Shown: piece after piece, positions 40,513 through 49,291 of the stretch
Numbering within the stretch: the stretch's first letter is position 1
Layout: the number at the start of each line of letters is the position of its first letter
Assembly: GCF_002995495.1 (NCBI RefSeq)
Contig: NZ_PVZV01000005.1
Span: forward strand, 310,001 to 374,000
Direction: 5' to 3'
DNA: 64,000 nt
From: Actinocorallia populi
Lineage (GTDB): Bacteria > Actinomycetota > Actinomycetes > Streptosporangiales > Streptosporangiaceae
Notes under the pieces: generated by a model
What the model was told of the DNA's origin: nothing
Seen by the model: the letters and a program-made list of their open reading frames with translations, nothing else
Databases searched by the model: none
Translations under genes and position numbers: made by a program

Positions 40513-42483
40513 TCAGGTGGTGACGGCCTCGGCGAACTGGGCGGCGTAGAGGCGCTGGTAGGCGCCGTCGGCCGCGATCAGCTCGTCATGGGTGCCCTGC
40601 TCCACGATGGTGCCGCGCTCCATGACGAGGATGAGGTCGGCGTCGCGGATGGTGGACAGGCGGTGGGCGATGACGAAGCTGGTGCGGCCCTGGCGGAGGC
40701 TGCGCATCGCCCGCTGGATGAGGACCTCGGTGCGGGTGTCGACCGAGCTGGTGGCCTCGTCGAGGATGAGGATGGCCGGTTCGGCGAGGAAGGCGCGGGC
40801 GATGGTGATGAGCTGCTTCTCGCCCGCGCTGACCGTGCCGCCCTCCTCGTCCAGGACGGTGTCGTACCCGTCGGGGAGGGTGCGCACGAACGGGTCGACC
40901 TGGGTGGCCTTCGCCGCCTCGACGACCTGCTCGCGGGTGGCGCCGGCGTTGCCGTAGGCGATGTTCTCGGCGATGGTGCCGCCGAAGAGCCAGGCGTCCT
41001 GCAGGACCATGCCGGTGCGCGAGCGCAGGTCGGCGCGGCTCATCTCGGCGATGTCCGCGCCGTCCAGGGTGATGCGGCCGCCGTTCAGCTCGTAGAAGCG
41101 CATCAGGAGGTTGACCAGCGTCGTCTTGCCGGCGCCGGTCGGGCCGACGATCGCGACGGTCTGGCCCGGCTCGACGGTCAGGGACAGGTCCTCGATGAGC
41201 GGCTCGTCCTGCTTGTAGGAGAAGTTCACGCGCTCGAAGGCGACGCGGCCCTCGACGTGCTCCAGCGTCGCGGGCTCGTCGCGGTCCGGGCGCTGCTCCT
41301 CGGCGTCGAGCAGGCCGAAGACCCGCTCGGCCGAGGCGACGCCGGACTGCACCAGGTTCGCCATGCTCGCCAGCTGGCTGAGCGGCTGGGTGAACTGGCG
41401 CGAGTACTGGATGAACGCCTGCACGTCGCCGAGCGACAGGGAGCCGTTGGCGACCCGCAGCCCGCCGATCACCGCGACCAGCACGTAGTTGAGGTTGCCG
41501 ATGAACATCATCGCGGGCTGGATCAGCCCGGAGATGAACTGCGCCTTGAACGAGGCCTGGTAGAGGCTGTCGTTCTGCTCGGTGAACGTCTCGGCGGCCT
41601 CGTCCTTGCGGCCGAACACCGACACCAGCGTGTGCCCGGTGTACATCTCCTCGATGTGGGCGTTGAGCTTGCCGGTGCTCGCCCACTGCTGGATGAACTG
41701 CGGCTTGGACCGCCCGCCGATCTTCGCCGCGACGAGCATCGACAGCGGCACCGTGATCAGGGCGACCAGCGCCAGCAGCGGTGAGATCCACAACATCATC
41801 GCCAGCACGCCGACGATGGTGAGCAGGGAGTTCGCCGCCATGCTCAGGGTCTGCTGCATGCTCTGCGACAGGTTGTCGATGTCGTTGGTGACACGGCTGA
41901 GCACCTCGCCGCGCTGCTGCCGGTCGAAATAGCTCAGCGGCAGCCGGGAGAGTTTGGCCTGCACCCGCGCGCGCAGCCGGTACATCGCCCGCTGGACGAC
42001 CGTGGTGGTCACCCGCCCCTGCACCACCGCGAGGAGGCTGGCCACGAGGTAGACGGCGAGGGCGGCGAGCAGCACCCGGCCGACCGCGCCGAAGTCGATG
42101 CCCTCGCCGGGGACGACGTCCATCGAGGAGACCATGTCGGCGAAGTTGTCGTCGCCCTGCGCGCGCAGCCCCTCGACGACCTGCTCCTTGTCCGCGCCGT
42201 CGGGCAGCCTCGAGGAGATCGCGCCGTTGAAGATGAGGTCGGTGGCGATGCCGAGGATCTTCGGCCCGGCCACGGTGAGCGCGACGCTCACCGCCGTCAG
42301 CGCCAGCCCGGCGATGATCAGCGCGCGCTCCGGCCGCAGGTCGCGCAGCAGCCGCTTGCCCGACTCGGTGAAGTTCGAGGGCTTCTCCAGGGAGGGCCCG
42401 GCCATCCAGGCCCCGGGGCCGGTGCGGGGCGGCCCGCCTGCGGCCGGCGCCTTGGGCGCCTCGGGGCGGTTCGGCGTGGTCAT
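40513..42483 (-). CDS. ABC exporter half-transporter, canonical Walker B (heterodimer subunit)
   Basis: A 656-residue type IV ABC half-exporter: six-helix domain (about 55-380) then an ATPase domain with Walker [11 protein letters not shown]-loop [10 protein letters not shown], signature TVSAGEKQ, Walker [13 protein letters not shown] (catalytic Glu present) and H-loop AHRLS. With the next-listed gene it forms a heterodimer of the TM287/288, BmrCD or LmrCD type, where this is the subunit with the consensus Walker B Glu. The N-terminus has a Pro-rich cytoplasmic extension. ATG 42483 overlaps the upstream gene's stop (ATGA). Predicted multidrug or lipid exporter. Confidence 0.93.
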   Translation of the reverse strand: MTTPNRPEAPKAPAAGGPPRTGPGAWMAGPSLEKPSNFTESGKRLLRDLRPERALIIAGLALTAVSVALTVAGPKILGIATDLIFNGAISSRLPDGADKEQVVEGLRAQGDDNFADMVSSMDVVPGEGIDFGAVGRVLLAALAVYLVASLLAVVQGRVTTTVVQRAMYRLRARVQAKLSRLPLSYFDRQQRGEVLSRVTNDIDNLSQSMQQTLSMAANSLLTIVGVLAMMLWISPLLALVALITVPLSMLVAAKIGGRSKPQFIQQWASTGKLNAHIEEMYTGHTLVSVFGRKDEAAETFTEQNDSLYQASFKAQFISGLIQPAMMFIGNLNYVLVAVIGGLRVANGSLSLGDVQAFIQYSRQFTQPLSQLASMANLVQSGVASAERVFGLLDAEEQRPDRDEPATLEHVEGRVAFERVNFSYKQDEPLIEDLSLTVEPGQTVAIVGPTGAGKTTLVNLLMRFYELNGGRITLDGADIAEMSRADLRSRTGMVLQDAWLFGGTIAENIAYGNAGATREQVVEAAKATQVDPFVRTLPDGYDTVLDEEGGTVSAGEKQLITIARAFLAEPAILILDEATSSVDTRTEVLIQRAMRSLRQGRTSFVIAHRLSTIRDADLILVMERGTIVEQGTHDELIAADGAYQRLYAAQFAEAVTT

Positions 42484-44213
42484 GCCGCCTCCTGTTCGGT
42501 GAGCTGGGAGAGGACGATCTCCCGGTAGGTCTCGTTGCCGGCCATCAGCTCCTCGTGGGTGCCCGTCCCCACGACGCGGCCGTGGTCGAGGACCACGATC
42601 CGGTCGGCGTGGCGGATGGTGCTGACCCGCTGGGCGACGATGAGGACGGTGGCGCCGGAGGTCCGCTCGGCGAGCGCGGCGCGCAGCCGCGCGTCCGTGG
42701 TGTAGTCGAGCGCGGAGAAGGAGTCGTCGAAGAGGTAGATCTCCGGCCGGTGCACCAGGGCCCGCGCGATGGCCAGGCGCTGGCGCTGGCCGCCGGAGAC
42801 GGTGGTGCCGCCCTGGGAGACCGGGGTGTCCAGGCCCTCGGGCATGCGTTCCACGAAGTCCCTGGCCTGGGCGATCTCCAGTGCCCGCCACAACTCCTCG
42901 TCGGTGGCGTCGGCCCTGCCGTAGCGCAGGTTGGAGGCGATGGTCCCGGAGAACAGGTAGGGCCGCTGCGGGACGAGGCCGATGAGGTCCGACAGCTTCG
43001 CCGGGTCGAGCTCCCGCACGTCCACGCCGTTGACGAGGACGTCGCCGCCGGTCACGTCGAACAGGCGGGGGACGAGGCCGATCAGGGTGCTCTTGCCGCT
43101 GCCGGTGGATCCGATGATCGCGACGGTCTCGCCGGGCCGCGCGGTGAGGGAGACGCCCTGCAGCACCGGCTCCTCGGCGCCCGGGTAGCGGAACTCCACG
43201 TCGCGCAGCTCCAGGGTGCCGTGCCCGGTGGTCTCGGTGACGGGCTCGGCGGGCGGGACGACGCTGGAGTCGGTGTCCAGCACCTCCCGGATGCGCTCGG
43301 CGCAGACCGAGGCGCGGGGCGCCTGCATGAACATGAACGTCGCCATCATCACCGACATCAGCGTCTGCATCAGGTAGCTGAGGAACGCGGTGAGCGCGCC
43401 GATCTCCATGCCGCCGCTCTCGATCCGGTGCCCGCCGAACCACAGGACGGCGACGCTGGCGAGGTTCACGACCCCCAGCACCAGCGGGAAGATCAGGCTC
43501 ATGAAGTTCCCGGCGCGCCGGGAGACGTCCATCAGCTCGGTGTTGGCCCGGTCGAACCGCTCGGTCTCGCGGTCCTCGCGGACGAAGGCGCGGACGACCC
43601 GGACGCCGGTGATCTGCTCGCGCAGGATCTGGTTGAGCTGGTCGAGCCGCTCCTGGATGGTGCGGAACAGCGGGTGCATCCTGGACAGCGCGAAGGCGAC
43701 GGCGGCCGACAGCAGCGGCAGCACCACCAGCAGCAGGCCCGACAGCGGGACGTCCTGGCGCAGCGCCATGATGATGCTGCCGGTCCCCATGATCGGCGCG
43801 GTCACCGCGATGGTCATCGCCATCAGGACGAGCATCTGCACCTGCTGCACGTCGTTGGTGGTGCGGGTGATGAGCGACGGGGTGCCGAACTGGCCGACCT
43901 CGCGGGCGGAGAAGCGCTGGACCCGGTCGAACAGGCCGGCGCGCAGGTCGCGGCCGAGCGCGCCGGCCGTGCGGGCCGCGAAGTAGATGGCGCCGACGGA
44001 GCACAGGACCTGGCCCACGGACACCGCGAGCATGACGCCGCCGAGCCGCAGGATGGTGCCGGTGTCGCCGGTGACCACGCCGTCGTCGATGATGTCGGCG
44101 TTCAGGGTCGGCAGGTAGAGCATCGCGAGGGTGGCGAGGAACTGCAGCGCCACCAGCAGGGTCAGGTCCCTGCGGTAGGGCCGCAGGAACTCGCGGACGA
44201 GACTGATCAGCAA
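42480..44213 (-). CDS. ABC exporter half-transporter, degenerate Walker B (heterodimer subunit)
   Basis: A 577-residue half-exporter. The membrane domain spans about 15-310; the ATPase domain has Walker [11 protein letters not shown]-loop [11 protein letters not shown], signature TVSGGQRQR and Walker [13 protein letters not shown], in which the catalytic Glu is replaced by Asp. This DDSFSALD form marks the degenerate-site partner of heterodimeric exporters. Transcribed first of the pair and 44 bp downstream of a TetR gene, so the three genes are probably one operon. Substrate unknown. Confidence 0.93.
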   Translation of the reverse strand: MLISLVREFLRPYRRDLTLLVALQFLATLAMLYLPTLNADIIDDGVVTGDTGTILRLGGVMLAVSVGQVLCSVGAIYFAARTAGALGRDLRAGLFDRVQRFSAREVGQFGTPSLITRTTNDVQQVQMLVLMAMTIAVTAPIMGTGSIIMALRQDVPLSGLLLVVLPLLSAAVAFALSRMHPLFRTIQERLDQLNQILREQITGVRVVRAFVREDRETERFDRANTELMDVSRRAGNFMSLIFPLVLGVVNLASVAVLWFGGHRIESGGMEIGALTAFLSYLMQTLMSVMMATFMFMQAPRASVCAERIREVLDTDSSVVPPAEPVTETTGHGTLELRDVEFRYPGAEEPVLQGVSLTARPGETVAIIGSTGSGKSTLIGLVPRLFDVTGGDVLVNGVDVRELDPAKLSDLIGLVPQRPYLFSGTIASNLRYGRADATDEELWRALEIAQARDFVERMPEGLDTPVSQGGTTVSGGQRQRLAIARALVHRPEIYLFDDSFSALDYTTDARLRAALAERTSGATVLIVAQRVSTIRHADRIVVLDHGRVVGTGTHEELMAGNETYREIVLSQLTEQEAA

Positions 44214-44257
44214 GGGGGGCTCGCTAGAGGTGGTAGCGACCGGCGGTGCCGGCCTGG

Positions 44258-44851
44258 TCAGCGATGGTCGTGGGCGGACGCGACGGGGGCGACGTGCAGC
44301 AGGCCCTCCCGCAGCGCGTCCTGGAGCGTTCGGCCGGTGTGCTGTTCGTGTTCGAGCCAGTGCTGGGTGGCGATCCGGACGGCGGTGCCGAGCGAGGCCG
44401 CCAGCAGGGAGGGGAACATGTCCCGCTCGGGATCGAGCCCGCAGCGCTCGGCGATGGCCTCCACGAGGGGTTGGGACATCGCCTTGTGGCTCTTGAGGAA
44501 CTCGCCGTGCAGCGCCCGGTTGCAGAAGATCATGTGCATGATCCGCCAGTCCGGGGAGCCCTGCTCCGCGTGGTGTTCGAGCACGGCCTGGACGCAGGCG
44601 TCGGCCAGCGGCTCCTGCGGAGGCCGCGCCCTCAGCCGTTCCCCCAGCTCCCGGTTGCGGGCGACGGGGATGGCGCAGATCGCCGCCTCCCGGCTGGAGA
44701 AGTAGTTGTTGTAGGTGCGGGGGGAGACGCCGGCCGCGGCGGCGATGTCCTCCACCCGCACGTTCTCCGGACCGTGCTTCAGGGCGAGGTCGGCCGCGGC
44801 GAGGCTCAGCGCCTGCCGTGTCGCTTCTTTCTTGCGCTCCCTGAGGTTCAC
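44258..44851 (-). CDS. TetR/AcrR regulator of the ABC exporter operon
   Basis: A 197-residue TetR protein: HTH VRVEDIAAAAGVSPRTYNNYFSSREAAI and a C-terminal helical domain with a PDWRIMHMIFCNRALHGEF segment. GTG 44851 (VNLRERKKEATRQAL) is preferred to ATG 44935, because a -10 box lies 7 nt upstream and the upstream extension overlaps the terminator of the neighbouring gene. It probably represses its own transcript, including the exporter genes, until a substrate binds. Confidence 0.9.
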   Translation of the reverse strand: MNLRERKKEATRQALSLAAADLALKHGPENVRVEDIAAAAGVSPRTYNNYFSSREAAICAIPVARNRELGERLRARPPQEPLADACVQAVLEHHAEQGSPDWRIMHMIFCNRALHGEFLKSHKAMSQPLVEAIAERCGLDPERDMFPSLLAASLGTAVRIATQHWLEHEQHTGRTLQDALREGLLHVAPVASAHDHR

Positions 44852-44858
44852 GCAGGCG

Positions 44859-44864
44859 ACGGTA
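44859..44864 (-). promoter_or_regulatory. -10 box of a leaderless promoter for the TetR-ABC operon
   Basis: On the minus strand TACCGT lies 7 nt before GTG 44851. Upstream, GCGTGCCGCGCAAATTT (about 44874-44890) resembles the arm of the terminator at 44909-44937 and could serve as an operator. Confidence 0.45.
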
Positions 44865-44908
44865 TGCGCTTCCTGCGTGCCGCGCAAATTTTTATTCAGA
44901 GAAAAACT

Positions 44909-44937
44909 GCGTGGCGCGCAATTTAAGCGCGCCACGC
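44909..44937 (-). terminator. Intrinsic terminator of the acyl-CoA synthetase gene
   Basis: GCGTGGCGCGC and GCGCGCCACGC form a perfect 11-bp stem with a 7-nt AT loop; on the minus strand it is followed by AGTTTTTC. It begins 13 bp past the stop. This is the most classical terminator in the window. Confidence 0.85.
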
Positions 44938-44950
44938 TCCTCCGGCCGGG

Positions 44951-46543
44951 TCAGCCCCGCTCGGCCGCGGCCTCCTTGGCCCAGCGATAATCGGCCTTGC
45001 CCGACGGGGTGCGGCGCACCTCGTCCACCACGTGGATCCGCTTGGGGATCTTGTATCCGGCGAGCACCTCGCGGCAGTGCCCGCGCAGCTCCTCCTCGGT
45101 GACGGGGGAGCCGAGCGAGACCACCGCGGTCACCCGCTGGCCCAGCAGCTCGTCGGGCAGCCCCACGACCAGCGCGTCGTAGATGGCCGGGTGCGACTTC
45201 AGCGCACTCTCGACCTCCTCGACGTACACCTTCTCGCCGCCGGTGTTCACCACGGTCGAGCCCCGGCCGAGCAGGATCATGTGGCCCTCGGCGTCGACGC
45301 GCATCATGTCGCCCTGCAGCGCCCACCGGACACCGTCCGCGTCCGTCACGAACGTGGCCTCGGTCTTCGCCGGGTCGTTCCAGTAGCCGATCGGGATCCG
45401 CCCGGAGCGGGCGAACACCCCGATCTCCTCCGATCCGGGTTCGATCCGGCGCAGCTTCTCGTCCAGCACCGCGGCGTCCGGCTGGGGCATGAAGCGCGGC
45501 CGCCCGTCCGGGCCCGGCTCGACGGCCCGTGCGGCCGTTCCGGTCTCCGAGCCGCCGATCGGGTCGAGGATCGTCATCAGCGACGGCAGCGCCCGCTGGA
45601 GCCGCTCCTTCACGTCGGGCGAGGTGACCGAGCCGCCGGTGGCCACGACGAGCAGGGACGACAGGTCGTAGGCGTCGGGGTTGGCCTCCAGGAAGTCGGC
45701 GATCGGCCGTGCCATGGCGTCGCCGATCGTGGTCATCACCTGCGCGCCCTCCCGCGAGGCGACCTCCAGGATCCCGGCCGCCGAGAAGCTGGGCTCCGAC
45801 CACAGCACCAGCTTCGACCCGGAGGTCAGGGACGCCCAGCTCACCCAGATGCCGGCGGCGTGCATGAGCGGCGCGTTGCACATGATGGTGAGCCCGCCCG
45901 CCGCGGCGTTCTCACCCGCCTGCTCGGGCCGCTGGATCGGGTCGCCGACCATGTTGCCGCCGCCCATGGCCTGGAAGAAGATGTCCTCGATACGCCACAT
46001 GACGCCCTTGGGCAGGCCGGTGGTACCGCCCGTGTAGAGCAGGAAGAGGTCGTCGCCGGAGCGTTCGGCGGGCACCCGCGCGGGCGAGGCGGCGGCCAGC
46101 GCCTCCTCGTACCGGACGGCCCCGGGCACCTCGCCGCCGTCCCCGTCCTCGATCACCAGCACGGAGCGCAGGTCGGGCAGCCGGTCGCGGGCGGGGCCGA
46201 GGCGCGCCAGCGGGCCGCGCTCGCCGACCACCACGGTGCTGCCCGAGTCGCCGATCACGTGGGCGAGCTCGTTCGCCGTGTAGCGGTAGTTGACGTTCAC
46301 CGGGGCCGCCCGCAGCTTGAAGGCGGCGATCTGGGTCTCCAGCCACTCGGCGCGGTTGACCGACAGGATCGACACCCGGTCCCCGGGGCCGACTCCGGCC
46401 TCGGCCAGGACCGCGGCGGCCCGGTTCGCCCGCGCGTCGAGCTCGGCGAAGGTCAGGCGGGTGTCGCCGGCGACCAGGGCGAGCCGGTCGGGCACGGCGT
46501 CGGCGACGATCTCGAACAGGTCGGCGAGGTTGAAGGACGGCAT
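44951..46543 (-). CDS. Acyl-CoA synthetase, FadD-like
   Basis: A 530-residue AMP-forming ligase that opens MPSFNLADLFEIVADAVPDR, a start shared with mycobacterial FadD19/FadD17-like enzymes that activate long-chain or steroid side-chain acids. Motifs: LLYTGGTTGLPKGVMW (P-loop), GGSETG, GDMMRVDAEGHMILLGRGSTVVNTGGEKVYVEEVE (hinge) and RTPSGKADYRWAKE (catalytic Lys). ATG 46543 has GGAAGG about 9 nt upstream; a longer in-frame start at 46720 runs into the divergent promoter region. Single-gene transcript ended by a strong terminator. Exact substrate not predictable. Confidence 0.92.
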   Translation of the reverse strand: MPSFNLADLFEIVADAVPDRLALVAGDTRLTFAELDARANRAAAVLAEAGVGPGDRVSILSVNRAEWLETQIAAFKLRAAPVNVNYRYTANELAHVIGDSGSTVVVGERGPLARLGPARDRLPDLRSVLVIEDGDGGEVPGAVRYEEALAAASPARVPAERSGDDLFLLYTGGTTGLPKGVMWRIEDIFFQAMGGGNMVGDPIQRPEQAGENAAAGGLTIMCNAPLMHAAGIWVSWASLTSGSKLVLWSEPSFSAAGILEVASREGAQVMTTIGDAMARPIADFLEANPDAYDLSSLLVVATGGSVTSPDVKERLQRALPSLMTILDPIGGSETGTAARAVEPGPDGRPRFMPQPDAAVLDEKLRRIEPGSEEIGVFARSGRIPIGYWNDPAKTEATFVTDADGVRWALQGDMMRVDAEGHMILLGRGSTVVNTGGEKVYVEEVESALKSHPAIYDALVVGLPDELLGQRVTAVVSLGSPVTEEELRGHCREVLAGYKIPKRIHVVDEVRRTPSGKADYRWAKEAAAERG

Positions 46544-46738
46544 CTTTGGGATCCTTCCGACGGAGGACACCCAACCTAACCCGGTCCCTCCCGGTGAGGT
46601 AAGTCCTTGCTTATGGCGTTCCTCTGCCCTAACGGCCGCAGGCCGGGAAACGGCCGGTGGGGACGGGAGAAGGCCCTCGCCGGGAGCGCCGCACGCTAGG
46701 TTTGGACCCACGGTCGGCAAGCTGGAAGGGGTGCTCGA

Positions 46739-46948
46739 ATGGGAATGAGCCAGGAGAAGGCCAGGGAGCTGTTCCCCGTGGTGGACGCCAACGGGGACGG
46801 GCTGATCTCGCCGGCGGAGCTGGCGCGGCTGTACGAGCGGAACGGGACGCCGATCACGCCCGAGGAGATGGAACTGATCTTCGCCAAGGCCGACGCCGAC
46901 GACGACGGGCTGATCTCGCTGGAGGAGTTCGTGGTCTTCCTCGGCTGA
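46739..46948 (+). CDS. Two-EF-hand calcium-binding protein
   Basis: A 69-residue calmodulin-like protein with two canonical 12-residue loops: Asp16-Glu27 (DANGDGLISPAE) and Asp52-Glu63 (DADDDGLISLEE). Both have Asp at 1, 3 (or Asn) and 5, Gly at 6 and Glu at 12, so both should bind Ca2+. No signal peptide; cytoplasmic Ca2+ sensor or buffer like the CabD-type proteins of streptomycetes. ATG 46739 has GGAAGGGG 7 nt upstream; TAGGTT at 46697-46702 is a possible -10. Ninety bp later comes a small membrane protein gene, possibly co-transcribed. Confidence 0.9.
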   Translation: MGMSQEKARELFPVVDANGDGLISPAELARLYERNGTPITPEEMELIFAKADADDDGLISLEEFVVFLG

Positions 46949-46989
46949 GCGGGCGCGTCAAGGACGGGCAAACCTTCGGCGTCGCGCCT

Positions 46990-47006
46990 GGTCACGCAGC
47001 GTGACC
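46990..47006. promoter_or_regulatory. 17-bp palindrome
   Basis: GGTCACGCAGCGTGACC has perfect 8-bp arms around a central A. It lies between the EF-hand gene and the membrane protein gene, 31 bp before the latter. Odd-centred, short-spaced symmetry fits a dimeric regulator site better than a terminator. Confidence 0.5.
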
Positions 47007-47015
47007 GGCGGCATG

Positions 47016-47039
47016 ATCACTCCCGGAGAGGGGAGTGAT
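47016..47039 (+). promoter_or_regulatory. Hairpin covering the ribosome site and start codon
   Basis: ATCACTCCC (47016-47024) pairs with GGGAGTGAT (47031-47039). The loop GGAGAG contains the Shine-Dalgarno sequence and the 3' arm contains the first two bases of ATG 47038 (and all of alternative GTG 47035). Folded mRNA would hide the start. Confidence 0.55.
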
Positions 47040-47568
47040 GCACCGGATCGGGCTGTGGGCGATCGTGGCGGCCGGGCTGGCCACCGCGCTGCTGGACGTC
47101 CTGCTGTGCCTCAGCCTGATGGGCGATGTGATGCGGGCCGAGGGGGCGGGGCTCCTCGCCTGGGCGGCGACGCTCGTCCTGTCGGGGTGCTTCCTGATCG
47201 CGGTGGCCATCGTCCTGCTGCACTGCGCGGCCGACTGGGGCTGGTGCCGGCCGGGATGGTGCTTCGGGCTGCTCTACCTGCTGGTGGTCGCCGAGGAGCT
47301 GTGGGACCGCGGCGGGACCTACGGCTCTCCCACGCCGATGATCCTCGTCTGCTCCTACCTGACGACGATCCCGTTCCAGTTCGCCGTCTGGGCCCGCCGC
47401 ACGGCGGCGCTGGAGGCGAAGGCGGAACGGCCCGAGCCGGAAAGGCCGCTCGTCCAGTGGCCGCACACGGTGCGGCAGGTGTTCGCCCGCCCCGCCGGCG
47501 ACGCGGACGCCCTGGCCGGGGAGAACCCGCCGGCGCACGGGCTGAGCTCGGCGGCGAACCGCCGGTAG
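47038..47568 (+). CDS. Four-helix membrane protein of unknown function
   Basis: A 176-residue protein with four predicted membrane helices (IGLWAIVAAGLATALLDVLLC; GLLAWAATLVLSGCFLIAVAIVLL; PGWCFGLLYLLVVAEELW; MILVCSYLTTIPFQFAVWA) and a polar C-terminal tail of about 50 residues. Several Cys and Trp residues sit in loop 2-3 (CAADWGWCRPGWC). I do not recognise a family. ATG 47038 is preferred (GTG 47035 is possible). Expression may be limited by the start-site hairpin. Located after the EF-hand gene. Confidence 0.65.
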   Translation: MHRIGLWAIVAAGLATALLDVLLCLSLMGDVMRAEGAGLLAWAATLVLSGCFLIAVAIVLLHCAADWGWCRPGWCFGLLYLLVVAEELWDRGGTYGSPTPMILVCSYLTTIPFQFAVWARRTAALEAKAERPEPERPLVQWPHTVRQVFARPAGDADALAGENPPAHGLSSAANRR

Positions 47569-47686
47569 GCCGCGCCGGTAAGGCATTTTCCGCACATCTT
47601 CCTCCGCCGACTCCGCTCCGGAAGGCGGTCACTCCCCGCCGGAACATCCCTACGCTTCGGGCGCATCGACCCGAAGGCGAGGTTCC

Positions 47687-49291
47687 GTGGCGACCGCGAC
47701 GACGACCGGACGAGAAGAACGGCGGGCCGGATGGGCGAGGCGCCTGGCGGCCTGCGCGCCCGACTGGGGATGGCTGGGGCCGCTGATCGTCGCGGCGTAC
47801 GCGTTCACGGTGGTGTTCGTCCGGCTGGGCGACCCGCACGAGCTGATGTGGGACGAGACCTACTACGCCAAGGACGCCTGGGCGCTGCTGCACAGCGGTG
47901 TCGAACTGGCCTGGCGCGACCAGCCGGGCGGGCAGCCCGCCAACGGGTTCGTCATGGCCGGAAACCCCGAGGCGGGCCTGCGGCCGGGCGCTGCGGGCCA
48001 CGCCGTCCACCCCCCGGCGGGCAAGTGGCTGATCGCCCTGGGCATCGCCGCCTTCGGCATGGACCCGTTCGGGTGGCGGGCCGCCGCGGGGCTGGCCGGG
48101 ATGCTGATCGTGCTCATCACGGCCCGGACCGCCCGGCGGATGACCGGTTCGACCCCGCTGGGCTGCGCCGCCGGACTGCTGGTCGCGCTCGACGGTTCCT
48201 GGCTGGTCGCCGCCCGCGTCTCGATGCTCGACGTCTTCCTCGCGCTCTTCGTCGTGGCGGGTTTCGGCTGCCTCGTCGTCGACCGTGATCTCACCCGTGC
48301 CGCGCTGGCGGACCGCGCTCGTCCGGGAGGGTTCGGCCCCTTCCTGTGGCGGCCGTGGCGGATCGCGGCGGCCGTCTGCCTCGGCCTGGCGTGCTGCACC
48401 AAGTGGGCGGGCCTGTACGCGCTGGTCTTCTTCTGGCTGCTGGCGCTGCTGTGGGACCGGGGCGCGCGGGCCGAGGCCGGGGTGCCCCGGCCGTGGAGCG
48501 GCACCCTGCTGCTGGACGTGGTGCCGTCCTTCCTGACGGTGTGGGCGGTCGCGGCGGCGACGTACCTGGCCGGCTGGTGGGGCTGGTTCGTCTCCGGGAC
48601 CGGGCTGCAGGAAAGGTTGTTCGGCCGGACGGTCCCCGGAGCGGGACGCCTCTGGGCCCAGGAGAACCCCAGCTCCTTCTGGCCGGGCTTCCTCGATCCG
48701 CTGCGCTCGTTGTGGCACCGGCACGCCGAGACCCTCGAGTTCCACCGGGGCGTCACCGGCTCCCACCCCGCCCAGTCCTGGCCGTGGGAGTGGCTCTATC
48801 TGGGGCGGCCCGCGGGGATGCACTTCCAGGTCCACCAGGACGGGCGCGAGGGCTGCACGCCGCTGCGCCAGTGCGTCACCGCGGTGACGGACCTCGGCAC
48901 ACCGGCGATCTGGTGGGCGGCGCTCCCGGCTCTGGCAGCCCTGTTCGTGCTGACGATCCGCGCGTGGGACTGGCGGTCCGGGACCGTCCTGTGGGGATGG
49001 CTCGCGGGCGTCCTTCCGTGGCTGCCCGAAGCGGCCGGAGGCCGCGTCATGTTCTCCACCTACGCGCTGCCGCTGCTGCCCTTCACCGTCCTGGCGCTGG
49101 TGCTGCTGTTCGCCAAGGGGCTGGAGGCGGCGCGCGACCGCACGGGACGCCGGATGGCGGTGTACCTCGCGGGCGCCGCCTACCTCGGGGTGGTCGCGTG
49201 GAACTTCTGGTACCTCTACCCGGTCCTCACCGCCGACCTCGTCCCCTACGCCTCCTGGTCCGAGCGGATGTGGTTTCCTCGCTGGTCCTGA
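47687..49291 (+). CDS. Protein O-mannosyltransferase (PMT, GT39)
   Basis: A 534-residue polytopic glycosyltransferase. The catalytic first external loop has LMWDETYYAKDAW (Asp-Glu motif), followed by HPPAGKWLIALG, and the PMT C-terminal core GRVMFSTYALPLLPF. It transfers mannose from polyprenyl-phosphate-mannose to Ser/Thr of proteins as they are exported by Sec; actinobacterial targets are Pro/Thr/Ser-rich lipoproteins and secreted proteins. GTG 47687 follows GAGG. The 3' end overlaps the convergent FnIII-like gene by 65 bp. The Thr-Pro-repeat proteins encoded nearby are ideal candidate substrates. Confidence 0.92.
   Translation: MATATTTGREERRAGWARRLAACAPDWGWLGPLIVAAYAFTVVFVRLGDPHELMWDETYYAKDAWALLHSGVELAWRDQPGGQPANGFVMAGNPEAGLRPGAAGHAVHPPAGKWLIALGIAAFGMDPFGWRAAAGLAGMLIVLITARTARRMTGSTPLGCAAGLLVALDGSWLVAARVSMLDVFLALFVVAGFGCLVVDRDLTRAALADRARPGGFGPFLWRPWRIAAAVCLGLACCTKWAGLYALVFFWLLALLWDRGARAEAGVPRPWSGTLLLDVVPSFLTVWAVAAATYLAGWWGWFVSGTGLQERLFGRTVPGAGRLWAQENPSSFWPGFLDPLRSLWHRHAETLEFHRGVTGSHPAQSWPWEWLYLGRPAGMHFQVHQDGREGCTPLRQCVTAVTDLGTPAIWWAALPALAALFVLTIRAWDWRSGTVLWGWLAGVLPWLPEAAGGRVMFSTYALPLLPFTVLALVLLFAKGLEAARDRTGRRMAVYLAGAAYLGVVAWNFWYLYPVLTADLVPYASWSERMWFPRWS

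Noticed and set aside
40513-44004. A single 1163-residue double ABC transporter
   Set aside because: The upstream part of that frame is out of frame with the real second half-exporter; an ATGA overlap separates two proper genes.
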